Shown piece after piece: positions 7,359-15,909 of a DNA stretch of 26,222 nucleotides. The notes under the pieces are model-generated. The model saw nothing but the letters and a program-made list of their open reading frames with translations, did no database searches and was not told the origin of the DNA. The first letter of the stretch is position 1. Every line of letters starts with the position of its first letter. The stretch is from Caldithrix sp. RBG_13_44_9. GTDB taxonomy: Bacteria; Calditrichota; Calditrichia; RBG-13-44-9. The position numbers and the translations under genes are program-made. Location of the stretch: NCBI GenBank assembly GCA_001771055.1, contig MESS01000003.1:28655-54876 (forward strand), in the 5' to 3' direction.

Positions 7359-9233
7359 TCATAGGATCAGAAGTAAAAAGCTTAAAATTCCCAAACCAAT
7401 AACACACCAGGCCAAGTAGGTAGATAGAATGCCATCATGCATTCTCTTAAGGACATTTACGGCAATGGAACCGATGCCACTGCTGAGATTATAAATATCA
7501 AAAATACCTCTGTTGCTTTCTTTTAGAAAACCTCCTAGTACTTTGGTCTTCTCCAAAAATTCATAAAAATTGCCGGCCAGCAGCCGTTCTTTCTTGGTTT
7601 CAAATTTTTCTCCGCCAATGAAGAGAGCTTCTGTTTCCCGAACTTTAATTCGGCTGAGATAAAATATCAATCCTCCTAATAATAGTCCTACCAGTAGAAG
7701 GGTAGTAGCCAGAGTAGGATCCCACAGTGCCGTTCCGATAGCCATTATTTGTGAAATCTCGCCAAATTGCATATTGATGATCGGACTGATGAATCCATTA
7801 ATTGGGAGATAAGCGAATATACCAAAGAGAATGCACAAGATTGCTAATATCACCATTGGGATAATCATGCTCCAGTGAACATCAGCATAATTTCCTTCTG
7901 TTTTTTCGCTGACAGGTGTTCCTTTCTCTTCATATTTTTGGCCCATAAAAGTGCCATACAACAGTTTCAGGAAACTGGCAAGCGTTAAGGCACTGCCAAA
8001 CATCGCCAGCGCTAAGAAGATCATATAAATGGTAGTCCGCCCTTCTACCAATCCCTGATAGATCATCCACTTGGAAACGAAACCATTAAGAGGTGGTACA
8101 CCTGATATCGATAGTGCCGCTATCGAACAGGCAGTAAAGGTGATGGGCATACTTTTGGAAAGGCCACCTAATTTATCCAAATCAGTGGTCTTCATTTTTG
8201 TTTCTACTGCTCCAATCGAGAAGAATAAACAGCTTTTATAGATAGCGTGATTTAACATATGGAAAATACCACCGGCGATACCGATGGGATTACCCGTACC
8301 AATCCCCAGCACCATATAACCGACCTGGCTAATGGCACAGTAGGAGAGAAGTCGTTTTAGATCGTTTTGAACTACCGCCACAAAATCAGCTACTATTATA
8401 GTAATTGCCCCTATCGTCATAATGACATAAGAAAGGGTAGAATCCACTGGTAAAATAAAAGTATCCAGACAAATTCTAGTTAAGAGGTAAATACCCAGTA
8501 ATTTATCCAGCGAAGCGGGCAGAAATGCGATCACCGGCAAGGGAGCGCTTTCAGCTGCAGTAGGAATCCAGGAATGCAGCGGAATAGCTCCGGCTTTAGC
8601 AATGGCAGCGATAAACATGAGGACAAAGATCATGATCGAAAATGGATCATTCAAGGTAATTTTCAGGGCACTGATTGTCCAGGTATCATAGATAACTGGC
8701 AGGGCAATCACTGCCAGCAGTAAGGCGACATCAGTAAATCCTAAGATGGCAAAAGCTTTTCCCGCCGCCATCGCAGCTGCCTTACTTTGTCCCATAGCGA
8801 TCAGGAAGAATAACAGAAGGGTAACCAATTCCCAGGCCACCAGAAATACAAAAAAATTATCTGCCAGCACAATAGCCGCCGAACCAGCCAGGGTAAATGA
8901 CAGGAAGGGGAAGTAGAGCTGAGATATTTTTTTATCCTTAAAAAATCCCAGGGAATACAGAGAGGTTAAAAAAGTAAATAATCCCAGAAAGATTAATAAA
9001 AAGCGGGAGAACTGATATAGCCTGAAATCGAAAGCAAAATCAATGATGGAAAGTTGGAACCAGGGAATTCGGATTGACTGATCCGGGTAATAAAATCCTT
9101 GAATGGCATATCCCAAAAAGATCGCACTCCCGATGATGGTAATTGTCTCCTGTAAATAACGCCATTTTCGTGGAATGATCAGGCTCAGTAATCCGGTTGC
9201 TATCGGAAGGTAAATAAAGAGTAAAAGATTCAT
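7359..9233 (-). CDS. NuoL/MrpA-N-like ion-pumping membrane subunit
   Basis: A 624-residue antiporter-like subunit related to complex I NuoL, HyfB and the N-terminal part of MrpA, with about 15-16 membrane segments. Ion-path residues are Glu135 (LVAWELVTLLLFFLIA), Lys213 (AIAKAGAIPLHSWIPTA) and Lys244 (LPASLDKLLGIYL). The C-terminus holds an amphipathic stretch and a last helix, but not the DUF4040 part, which is the next gene. GGAG lies eight bases before the ATG. With MrpD it gives the complex two likely pumping subunits. Confidence 0.92.
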   Translation of the reverse strand: MNLLLFIYLPIATGLLSLIIPRKWRYLQETITIIGSAIFLGYAIQGFYYPDQSIRIPWFQLSIIDFAFDFRLYQFSRFLLIFLGLFTFLTSLYSLGFFKDKKISQLYFPFLSFTLAGSAAIVLADNFFVFLVAWELVTLLLFFLIAMGQSKAAAMAAGKAFAILGFTDVALLLAVIALPVIYDTWTISALKITLNDPFSIMIFVLMFIAAIAKAGAIPLHSWIPTAAESAPLPVIAFLPASLDKLLGIYLLTRICLDTFILPVDSTLSYVIMTIGAITIIVADFVAVVQNDLKRLLSYCAISQVGYMVLGIGTGNPIGIAGGIFHMLNHAIYKSCLFFSIGAVETKMKTTDLDKLGGLSKSMPITFTACSIAALSISGVPPLNGFVSKWMIYQGLVEGRTTIYMIFLALAMFGSALTLASFLKLLYGTFMGQKYEEKGTPVSEKTEGNYADVHWSMIIPMVILAILCILFGIFAYLPINGFISPIINMQFGEISQIMAIGTALWDPTLATTLLLVGLLLGGLIFYLSRIKVRETEALFIGGEKFETKKERLLAGNFYEFLEKTKVLGGFLKESNRGIFDIYNLSSGIGSIAVNVLKRMHDGILSTYLAWCVIGLGILSFLLLIL

Positions 9234-9301
9234 TGAATGGACTCCGATCCAATATTTACAACTACTGCCAATGGAAAGTATGAGCTTTATTTATTAGACA
9301 C

Positions 9302-10516
9302 TCAGAGATATTTTTTCAGTTTAGGTAAATCTGCCGGTCTGGCCAAATTCCGGGAGATCTCCAGGGTTTTCTGATGACTGATTTCCAGCAGATCCTTTTG
9401 GGAATATTTTTTATTTCCGGACAGGTCCCGGGCGGAAATCATTCGCTCGGTGCAACTGTAACAGGGATCCACTGCTGCCAGGGTAATGGTAACATCGGCG
9501 ATCTGTTGTCCAATGCAGGAGGCAGTGAAAGAGGGAATATTAATAAAACTGGGTGCCCGCACTTTTAATCTCTCAGGAAAATTAGTCCCGTTTGAACGGA
9601 CGTAATGAATATCTTCTCCCCGCGGGGCTTCATAACGGCCGATGCCCTCACCGGGTGGTATTTCTTTGATCTCTAATAAGAAATCGCCTTTCGGAATTTG
9701 CTTAACTGCCTGGCGCAGAATCTTAATTGCCTCCAGGACTTCCAATACCCGTACCAGGAATTTTGAATACACATCACCGCCATTTAATACTATCACATTC
9801 CAATCCAGATAAGGATATGCCGCATAAGGGTCATCCCTCCGTACATCAATATCAACTCCCGAAGCGCGAGCAGTCGGTCCGACCACACAATAATCAATCG
9901 CATCTTTTTTGGTGAGCACTCCTACCCCCTCCAAACGAGCTTTTAGAACCGGATCGTCCTGCACTGCCTCAGCCAGCATTTTTATTTTTGGTTCCATTTC
10001 ACTCAGAGTTTTCAATAATGCCGGAAATCTTGAGTCCTCCAGGTTTCTTCTTACTCCCCCCACTTTGAGCATCCCGCAGCTTTGACGGTTACCGGTCAGG
10101 TACTCCATCATGTCCAAAATCGGTTCGCGGTATTTCCAGGTCCACATAAAAACCGTATTATAGCCTATGAAATGACCTGCCAGACCCATCCATAACAGGT
10201 GGCTGTGAATACGTTCAATCTCGCCCAGGATAGTCCGGATATATTTTGCCCGTTCGGGGATCTCAACTTTTAAAAGATCTTCCACTGCATTACAAAAACA
10301 GACGGTATGAGTTATGGAACAAATCCCGCAGATCCTTTCTACCAGAAATACGGTCTGATCATACGTTTTTTGTTGGGCTAATAATTCAATACCTTTATGA
10401 ATATATCCAATATTAACATCAATATCGACCACCGTTTCACCCTCAACCGTCAACAGAAAATTTTCCGGCTCATCCTGCAGAGGATGAAATGGTCCGATGG
10501 GTATAATTGAGCGCAT
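9302..10516 (-). CDS. mbhL: [NiFe] hydrogenase group 4 large (catalytic) subunit, NuoD-related
   Basis: A 404-residue catalytic subunit that reduces protons (or oxidises H2) at a Ni-Fe centre on the cytoplasmic side of the membrane. Both nickel motifs are complete: L1 ERICGICSITH (Cys63, Cys66) and L2 DPCYSCTER (Cys352, Cys355), which separates it from complex I NuoD, where these cysteines are lost. A maturation protease would cut after Arg358, leaving a 46-residue tail, longer than the 32 in E. coli HycE. AAGGAG lies six bases before the ATG. It sits between the NuoC-like and NuoL-like genes. Membrane-bound H2-evolving (Mbh/Ech/Hyc) type is very likely; the exact subgroup needs a tree. Confidence 0.95.
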   Translation of the reverse strand: MRSIIPIGPFHPLQDEPENFLLTVEGETVVDIDVNIGYIHKGIELLAQQKTYDQTVFLVERICGICSITHTVCFCNAVEDLLKVEIPERAKYIRTILGEIERIHSHLLWMGLAGHFIGYNTVFMWTWKYREPILDMMEYLTGNRQSCGMLKVGGVRRNLEDSRFPALLKTLSEMEPKIKMLAEAVQDDPVLKARLEGVGVLTKKDAIDYCVVGPTARASGVDIDVRRDDPYAAYPYLDWNVIVLNGGDVYSKFLVRVLEVLEAIKILRQAVKQIPKGDFLLEIKEIPPGEGIGRYEAPRGEDIHYVRSNGTNFPERLKVRAPSFINIPSFTASCIGQQIADVTITLAAVDPCYSCTERMISARDLSGNKKYSQKDLLEISHQKTLEISRNLARPADLPKLKKYL

Positions 10517-10587
10517 TCAAAACTCCTTAAAATATTTCAGCTGCTAAATTGTTAAGAAATAGTTTAACCTTCAATACTATTGATACA

Positions 10588-11106
10588 TTACTTTGATTTT
10601 TTTACGGTCTGCTCCACTGGTTGAATAAAGCTTATCTTTGGTGCCAACCCATGATCTTCTTTGAATTTTTTTATATTAAAGTCTTTACGGAAAGGAAATT
10701 CTTTCTCACCTAAAAATTCGGCTTTTACCAGACGTTTCAGGTTTGGATGTCCAAGAAACTGCACTCCCAGTATGTCATAGATCTCTCTTTCAATCCAGGT
10801 AGCCCCGGGAATAATGGAAACCAAGGAATCCAGTTTGGGATCGTCGTGAGGTGCCAGGGTCCTCACCGTACAAATAAACTTGTCCTTATCGAATGTGAAA
10901 TGATATAATACCTCAAAGCCTTCGCGAATATGTACTCCAGAAGCGATGGAGAATTTGGCATTCATTTCTTTGAAAATCACAATCGCGATGTCTTTCAGAT
11001 TTTCACGGGCTATCCTGATATATACCCGCTTTTCTGAATGCTGCTGAACCTCAAATGGGAATTTTGATTTGGATTTGAGGATTTCTATGAACTCCTGAAT
11101 CTTCAT
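10588..11106 (-). CDS. mbhK: NuoC/MbhK-like hydrogenase subunit (30-kDa complex I family)
   Basis: A 172-residue soluble subunit of the 30-kDa complex I family that packs against the large and small subunits. The typical region IPGATWIEREIYDILGVQFLGHPNLKRL is at about 98-125, ending in EFPFRKDF. AGGAG is present upstream at a somewhat long spacing. It has no cofactor motifs of its own, as usual for the family. Gene order NuoB-NuoC-NuoD is preserved. Confidence 0.92.
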   Translation of the reverse strand: MKIQEFIEILKSKSKFPFEVQQHSEKRVYIRIARENLKDIAIVIFKEMNAKFSIASGVHIREGFEVLYHFTFDKDKFICTVRTLAPHDDPKLDSLVSIIPGATWIEREIYDILGVQFLGHPNLKRLVKAEFLGEKEFPFRKDFNIKKFKEDHGLAPKISFIQPVEQTVKKSK

Positions 11107-11181
11107 ATTTTTTTTCGCTCCTGCTGATATCTATTGAATAAATGTCGGTTCAAATCTGGTATAATCATTTGTGATATCGTT

Positions 11182-11616
11182 CTAAATTTTCTGTAAAGCT
11201 TTTACCAAAGCCATGATCATGGTCTCGGGCTTAGGGGGACATCCTGGGACATAGACAAAGATGGCATTTGGGTCAATCTCTTTGATCACTTTATCTACCG
11301 GACCGGCTACGCTATAAGCATCTTTGAATATTCCCATGCTGCAGGCACAGGCACCAATACAGGCTACCACACATGGTTTTGGTACCTGCTTGTATACTTC
11401 CTGAAGACGCGGTTTAATATGATAGGCTACCGGCCCGCTAACTAATAATACGTCAGCATGACGCGGGCTGACCACCAGTTTTATCCCGAATCGCTCTACA
11501 TCAAAACGGGGTGTCAGACAATCCAGAATTTCAATGTCACAATTATTACATCCCCCGGTACCGACATGATAAACCCAGGGAGACTTTTTTAACCAACGGG
11601 TGGATAAATTCGGCAT
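11182..11616 (-). CDS. mbhJ: [NiFe] hydrogenase group 4 small subunit, NuoB-related
   Basis: A 144-residue subunit holding the [4Fe-4S] cluster next to the Ni-Fe site. Candidate ligands are in the usual places: GTGGCNNCDIE (Cys23, Cys26), CIGACACSMG (Cys86, Cys90, Cys92) and VPGCPPKPE (Cys126). It is short, as in Mbh/Ech small subunits, without the distal cluster domain of uptake hydrogenases and without a Tat signal. GGAG stands nine bases before the ATG. It receives electrons from the HycF-like ferredoxin and possibly from the upstream input module. Confidence 0.93.
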   Translation of the reverse strand: MPNLSTRWLKKSPWVYHVGTGGCNNCDIEILDCLTPRFDVERFGIKLVVSPRHADVLLVSGPVAYHIKPRLQEVYKQVPKPCVVACIGACACSMGIFKDAYSVAGPVDKVIKEIDPNAIFVYVPGCPPKPETMIMALVKALQKI

Positions 11617-11678
11617 AACTAAAAGCTCCAGATTTGAATCGATTTCATCTAAGTCAAAGATTGTACAGGTTTATGATC

Positions 11679-12617
11679 TCAATAACCAAGAAACATCAGA
11701 ACCATGGCAATCAGGGCTAACAGGGTTACCCAGCCCCAAAAGAATTTTACTGCCTGATCAATCCGTACTCGTGGATTAGTATTTTTTATGATAATTACCA
11801 GTACGATGATGAAAACAAATTTCAGCACAGACCATAAAATTCCCCAACCTTGCATGGAAGTACCTCCCCAGAAAATGCTGATTAAAAACCAGGGACATAC
11901 CACATGCAGCATAGCCATCATCACTTTATAAACACCGAGCAGAGGACCGGAATATTCAATAAAGGGTCCTTCCATGATTTCACATTCAGCTTCGCTGATA
12001 TCGAAAGGTATTTCACCAAGTTTTGCCTGCAGCCACAAGAGTGAAACCGCAAAGGCCACCAGCATGGAAGGGTGATTTAACAAAGCCCCGTGAACTTGCT
12101 GGTACTGAATGATTTCACCTAATGAGATACTGCCCACTTTGAAGAAAACTGTAACAACTGCCAGGATAAAAGGAAGCTCATAACCCATCATTAATTTTAT
12201 TTCCCGGTTGGCCCCTAAGGCGGCTAACGGATTACCTGATGAAAAACCTCCCCAGATGATTGCCAGGGGAGGAATCATCATCAGATAAACGATGACAATC
12301 ACATCCCCGACGAACTGATATTCTGGATTTAAATTGATTATTCCTATAATTGATGCCAGCAGGGAAGTAGCTGCTAGTCCAATAAAGGGCGCTATGATAA
12401 AAGCCATACCTTTAGCACTTCTGGGAATAATTAATTCTTTCTGCCAAAGTTTGAACAGATCATAAAAGGGCTGAAAGAAAGGAGGCCCAACCCGCCATTG
12501 GATACGGGCTGAGACCTTGCGATCTATCCAACTGACCACCAGTCCGAAAGTACTGGTAAATAAAAATCCCGGAAAAACGAGAAAGGCCAGAAGATATAAA
12601 ACCAGATTTTCCATCAT
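11679..12617 (-). CDS. mbhM: NuoH/MbhM/HycD-like membrane anchor subunit
   Basis: A 312-residue membrane protein with about eight segments that anchors the hydrogenase to the membrane arm. Loop motifs of the family are clear: SARIQWRVGPPFFQPFYDLFKLWQKE (about 36-61), GANREIKLMMGYELPF, and the acidic IPFDISEAECEIMEGPFIEYSGP (about 203-225). The frame opens with two Met codons; an AAGGA four and seven bases upstream of them fits the second slightly better. It is the first hydrogenase-core gene, directly after the TPR gene; in Pyrococcus the matching gene, MbhM, comes near the end. Confidence 0.94.
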   Translation of the reverse strand: MMENLVLYLLAFLVFPGFLFTSTFGLVVSWIDRKVSARIQWRVGPPFFQPFYDLFKLWQKELIIPRSAKGMAFIIAPFIGLAATSLLASIIGIINLNPEYQFVGDVIVIVYLMMIPPLAIIWGGFSSGNPLAALGANREIKLMMGYELPFILAVVTVFFKVGSISLGEIIQYQQVHGALLNHPSMLVAFAVSLLWLQAKLGEIPFDISEAECEIMEGPFIEYSGPLLGVYKVMMAMLHVVCPWFLISIFWGGTSMQGWGILWSVLKFVFIIVLVIIIKNTNPRVRIDQAVKFFWGWVTLLALIAMVLMFLGY

Positions 12618-12687
12618 GTATTCCTTATAGTCAACTCGCGATATTTTCTAAAGAGTATCTTGCATAATTAAATTACCAGAACAGCTA

Positions 12688-13443
12688 TTAATAGAAATGA
12701 ACCCTTACGTCTTCCAGTGATTTAAGATTGTTTTTCGCCCTCTCGTGCTCTGGATCCAATTCCAGGACTTTTTTAAAGCTGTTTATGGAATTATCAAGTT
12801 CGCCCTTTTTATAATAGGCCAAACCCAACTCGAAAAATGCCGAAGCGTCCTGCGGATTGTGTTGAGTTACTTTTTCAAAATTTTTAATGGTTTCATCCAC
12901 GTTTCCCAGCTGCGAACAGGCCTCTCCCAGGTGATAATAGGCAATTGTAAATTCGGGATTTTTATCAAGCAGCTTACTGAGTGTGGCACAGGTTTCTTGC
13001 AATTGGCCATGGTGAGAGTAACAGATTCCCAACCAATAGTAGGCTAATACAAAGTCAGGATCAATTTTTTGAGTTTTTTTGAATTGCTGTATTGCTTCAC
13101 TGATCTTGGCTTTGCGGTATAATGCCAGGCCTAAGCCGTAGTGAGCACCGGCCTGGTTGGGTTTTAATTCCAGGCATAGTTGATATCTCTCAATCGATTC
13201 GTCTAGTTTGCCTAAACGATACAATAAATTCCCGATATGCAATGAAATTTCGGGTGTTCTTTGCAGCTGGTCTGCTTTGAGAAATTCTGAGAGTGCTTCA
13301 TTTAATTGACCTTCATTTTCAAAGCGGGTGGCACTCTGCAGGGTTTTTTGATAGTCTTTCACCTGGTCTTTTAATACCGTACCACATTCTTTACAATAAT
13401 TTGAATCATTGGTGTTTTTGGTTTTGCAGGCAGGACAGATCAT
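12688..13443 (-). CDS. Zinc-ribbon TPR protein inside the hydrogenase operon
   Basis: A 251-residue protein with an N-terminal zinc ribbon (Cys3/Cys6 and Cys17/Cys20) followed by a short linker and about six TPR units (about 38-245). Examples are AHYGLGLALYRKAKISEAIQQFKK and AFFELGLAYYKKGELDNSINSFKKVLELDP. It has no membrane segment. A strong AAGGAG stands six bases before the ATG, and the gene sits 36 bases after the four-cluster ferredoxin and 70 bases before NuoH. TPR proteins bind other proteins, so a role in assembling or docking the input module is reasonable but is inference. I know of no such gene in the classic mbh, ech or hyc operons. Confidence 0.88.
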   Translation of the reverse strand: MICPACKTKNTNDSNYCKECGTVLKDQVKDYQKTLQSATRFENEGQLNEALSEFLKADQLQRTPEISLHIGNLLYRLGKLDESIERYQLCLELKPNQAGAHYGLGLALYRKAKISEAIQQFKKTQKIDPDFVLAYYWLGICYSHHGQLQETCATLSKLLDKNPEFTIAYYHLGEACSQLGNVDETIKNFEKVTQHNPQDASAFFELGLAYYKKGELDNSINSFKKVLELDPEHERAKNNLKSLEDVRVHFY

Positions 13444-13479
13444 GCCGCTCTCCTTTTTTATTTTCAGAATTTGTATAGT

Positions 13480-13965
13480 TTACATACGTCGTACTTTTGA
13501 ATGAGCCACAAACCGTCCGCCCACCAGTGTCTGGCTGATAGATTCCTGCAGCAATTCAAGGAATTGCAATGCACCACTGGTGCAGGCCGAAACACAGCGC
13601 GGAATTTTCCCTTCGACCACCCGATCGATACATAAATCGCATTTGGGAGAAATATGACGGGTGAATTCATAGCCGATAACCCCAAACGGACAGGCCAACG
13701 CGCAAGAACGGCAGCCAACACATAGTAACTTAGAACGGCGGACATAGCCGAATTCATCTTTGAATAATGCTCCGGTGGGGCATCCTTCCATACAGGCCGG
13801 ATTGGCACAATGACGGCAGTTGGCCGGTACTTCGGCAATATCCGTCACTTCACCAGCCACTAAATTGGTTTGTTGATGATGGCCGTAGTGGCAGGCGGCT
13901 GAACAACTGTGACAACCAATACAGAGATCCAGGTTAACCACAATTCGTTTTTCAACTTGTTGCAT
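13480..13965 (-). CDS. Four-cluster ferredoxin subunit (HycB/HydN/CooF type)
   Basis: A 161-residue polyferredoxin with four [4Fe-4S] sets typical of HycB, FdhB and DmsB relatives: CIGCHSCSAAC, CRHCANPACMEGC, CVGCRSCALAC, and CDLC with CVSAC. It would carry electrons between the FDH-like subunit, the flavoprotein pair and the hydrogenase core. Another ATG lies two codons upstream (13971), but GGAGT at 13973-13977 gives a proper seven-base spacing only to the ATG at 13965. There is no signal or membrane segment, so it acts in the cytoplasm. Confidence 0.9.
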   Translation of the reverse strand: MQQVEKRIVVNLDLCIGCHSCSAACHYGHHQQTNLVAGEVTDIAEVPANCRHCANPACMEGCPTGALFKDEFGYVRRSKLLCVGCRSCALACPFGVIGYEFTRHISPKCDLCIDRVVEGKIPRCVSACTSGALQFLELLQESISQTLVGGRFVAHSKVRRM

Positions 13966-14020
13966 GAACATTACTCCATTCGGTACATATTGATTTTGTT
14001 TTAAAAGATCCAGTTACGAT

Positions 14021-15844
14021 CTAGAGCTGGATCTTTGGACACCAGAAATAATATTCCTGGTTATGACCGGCAAATTCCCCATTCATCATTTTCCGAACTG
14101 GCAGATAGTGCGCATAGGCCACTAAACGATCCGGAGGAAGGTGGATGCCGATGTTGGTCTTAAATTCTTCTCGGTGTTGTTTTCCTTGAATAAAAATAAA
14201 TTGATTATTTTTTATTCCCCGTTGACGGGCAATCTCGGCAGGTATAGTTATGTGTTCATCAATACAGTCTCGTTGTGCCCAGGATGAGTATTGCGTGAGT
14301 TGGGCATCTTTATAATGAGCCATATGCTCGTAGGGGATGAGCCAGATACCTTCGCCTCTACTCAATTCCTCAAATATTTTAACATAGTGGCCCATTTCTT
14401 TATCAAGATTTTCATCCCAGCTGGCGGTCTGCTTGGGAAGTCCGCTCACTTTAAGTGAAATTTGGTTTTCTGCCGCTTTTTGATAAAATAAATAGATGAA
14501 ATGAGCCAGCGGTTGTGCAGAGCCAATTGGTGACTTCACTGGAGAAGAGCCAATGGATTGCCAGCTAACGAAGTTGGTCCTCAGATCCATTTTCTCATAG
14601 AGATGAGCATCCGGTAGCAGAGCAAAGGTATTTTTTGGATAATTATCCTGAACCATGGACGATATGATCCATTTGGACTTCTCGGGAAATTCAATATTTC
14701 CGGGAAAATAGGTTTGCGGATTCCAACCGACTGCGAAAAGGTAATTGAAAGGCTGATTTATAACAGTGTGCAGCAATGGTTTTTTACCGAGATATAGATT
14801 AGGATATACCTCCTTTGAGAATTGCTCAATCGCATTGAAATTGCCGTCAGAATACAGCGGAATAAAATAGCAATGAGTTAAAAAACTAATTCCAGTGCAA
14901 AGCAGAGCAGTGATGTAACTTCCAAGACTATTATAATGATGGGTGGAAAAAAATATTGCCGATTTTTTAGGTGATAAAAGGAATTCTGCAATAAAATCCA
15001 GGTATTTTTGTTTATCGGTCGGAATGGTCGAGGGTATTAACTTGCCTAAGTGGTCTGATATCAACTGATTCAAGGTCTGAAATTCTTTATTACCGGAATC
15101 GTTCTTTTTAGCAGAATAAATTTTTTGAAATAAATAAGCCAAATATAAGGGTTCAGTGTGGGGAATATTTTCCAGGGGAATGTTTGCAAACCAGCTGGTT
15201 CTGGTTGAGACCGGATTGATGCAAAATAAGGCATTTTGACGAAAAGCATATTTGGCTTTTAACAGATGACGGCTTAATACCGGATTTTTGGTGAATACAT
15301 CACCGATGCATAGGCTATAGTTCAGATTTTTCAGGATCCGGGGGTCATCACATCTGGGATATTCGAAAGGATTATCAATCATCGCCCGGAAAAGGTGACG
15401 GTCCAGCGGAGATACGAAATCGATGGCCTCTATCTGATTATTATTGGCAAAATCCAACAATGCCCTGATATCATGCAGTGAAAGCATTGGATTGATCAGA
15501 ATGGCCAGCGGTGCCTTGGAGGGATTTTTTTTCAAGTCAGCCGCAATATTCTGAAAAATGATTTCCGGGATTTCAGATTCAAGTTTGCCGTTATTTCGAT
15601 GATACGCTCTTCCTAACCGCATGGGATGGGAAAGCAATTCATAAGAAAAGTGTCCTCTGGGGCATAGAGATCCTTCATTGATCGCATTGGCATAGTCAAA
15701 ATCTAAAACATCCTGGGTCTTATTGGAAAAGATAACCTCATTAAAACCTTTCAGGATCTTAAATCTGCAGCCAACCGAACAAAAAGGGCAGGTTACTTGA
15801 AATTCCGGTTTGTTTGGCAGATCAAATACATGTTGTTCATTCAT
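14021..15844 (-). CDS. FDH/NuoG-like molybdopterin-fold subunit, active-site Cys/Sec not found
   Basis: A compact 607-residue relative of formate dehydrogenase alpha or NuoG. The N-terminus has a [4Fe-4S] set, CPFCSVGC (Cys19/22/26) and LCPRGHFSYELLSHPMRLGRAY (Cys61). A weakly conserved molybdopterin fold follows (for example NYSLCIGDVFTKNP near 177-188), and a C-terminal barrel domain (about 530-607, ITIPAEIARQRGIKNNQFIFIQG). Where FDHs carry Cys or Sec (about residues 138-151) I read IEAIDFVSPLDRHL, with neither. It may therefore be a structural electron-wire subunit like NuoG. An in-frame TTG at 15883 would add 13 residues; neither start has a good ribosome site, so the ATG was preferred. 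Confidence 0.75.
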   Translation of the reverse strand: MNEQHVFDLPNKPEFQVTCPFCSVGCRFKILKGFNEVIFSNKTQDVLDFDYANAINEGSLCPRGHFSYELLSHPMRLGRAYHRNNGKLESEIPEIIFQNIAADLKKNPSKAPLAILINPMLSLHDIRALLDFANNNQIEAIDFVSPLDRHLFRAMIDNPFEYPRCDDPRILKNLNYSLCIGDVFTKNPVLSRHLLKAKYAFRQNALFCINPVSTRTSWFANIPLENIPHTEPLYLAYLFQKIYSAKKNDSGNKEFQTLNQLISDHLGKLIPSTIPTDKQKYLDFIAEFLLSPKKSAIFFSTHHYNSLGSYITALLCTGISFLTHCYFIPLYSDGNFNAIEQFSKEVYPNLYLGKKPLLHTVINQPFNYLFAVGWNPQTYFPGNIEFPEKSKWIISSMVQDNYPKNTFALLPDAHLYEKMDLRTNFVSWQSIGSSPVKSPIGSAQPLAHFIYLFYQKAAENQISLKVSGLPKQTASWDENLDKEMGHYVKIFEELSRGEGIWLIPYEHMAHYKDAQLTQYSSWAQRDCIDEHITIPAEIARQRGIKNNQFIFIQGKQHREEFKTNIGIHLPPDRLVAYAHYLPVRKMMNGEFAGHNQEYYFWCPKIQL

Positions 15845-15909
15845 AGCAGTATTTATTGATTTTAAGGTTGATGAATTATTCAATTAAAAGAATTCAGCTT
15901 CTGACAATT

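Noticed and set aside
4514..8160. A similar DNA stretch in mrpD and the NuoL-like gene, looking like a repeat
   Set aside because: It encodes the shared motif CSIAALSISGVPPxNGF in two paralogous antiporter subunits, so it is protein conservation and not a mobile or recombining repeat.
7359..12617. Reading the NuoB/C/D/H/L-like genes as respiratory complex I
   Set aside because: The NuoD-like protein keeps both Ni-binding cysteine pairs (63/66 and 352/355) and a maturation protease is nearby, so it is a [NiFe] hydrogenase, not a quinone reductase.
14021..15844. Functional formate dehydrogenase, making the operon a formate hydrogenlyase
   Set aside because: No Cys or Sec codon context is visible at the expected active site, and no in-frame TGA is needed to read the gene. 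Kept as FDH-like only.
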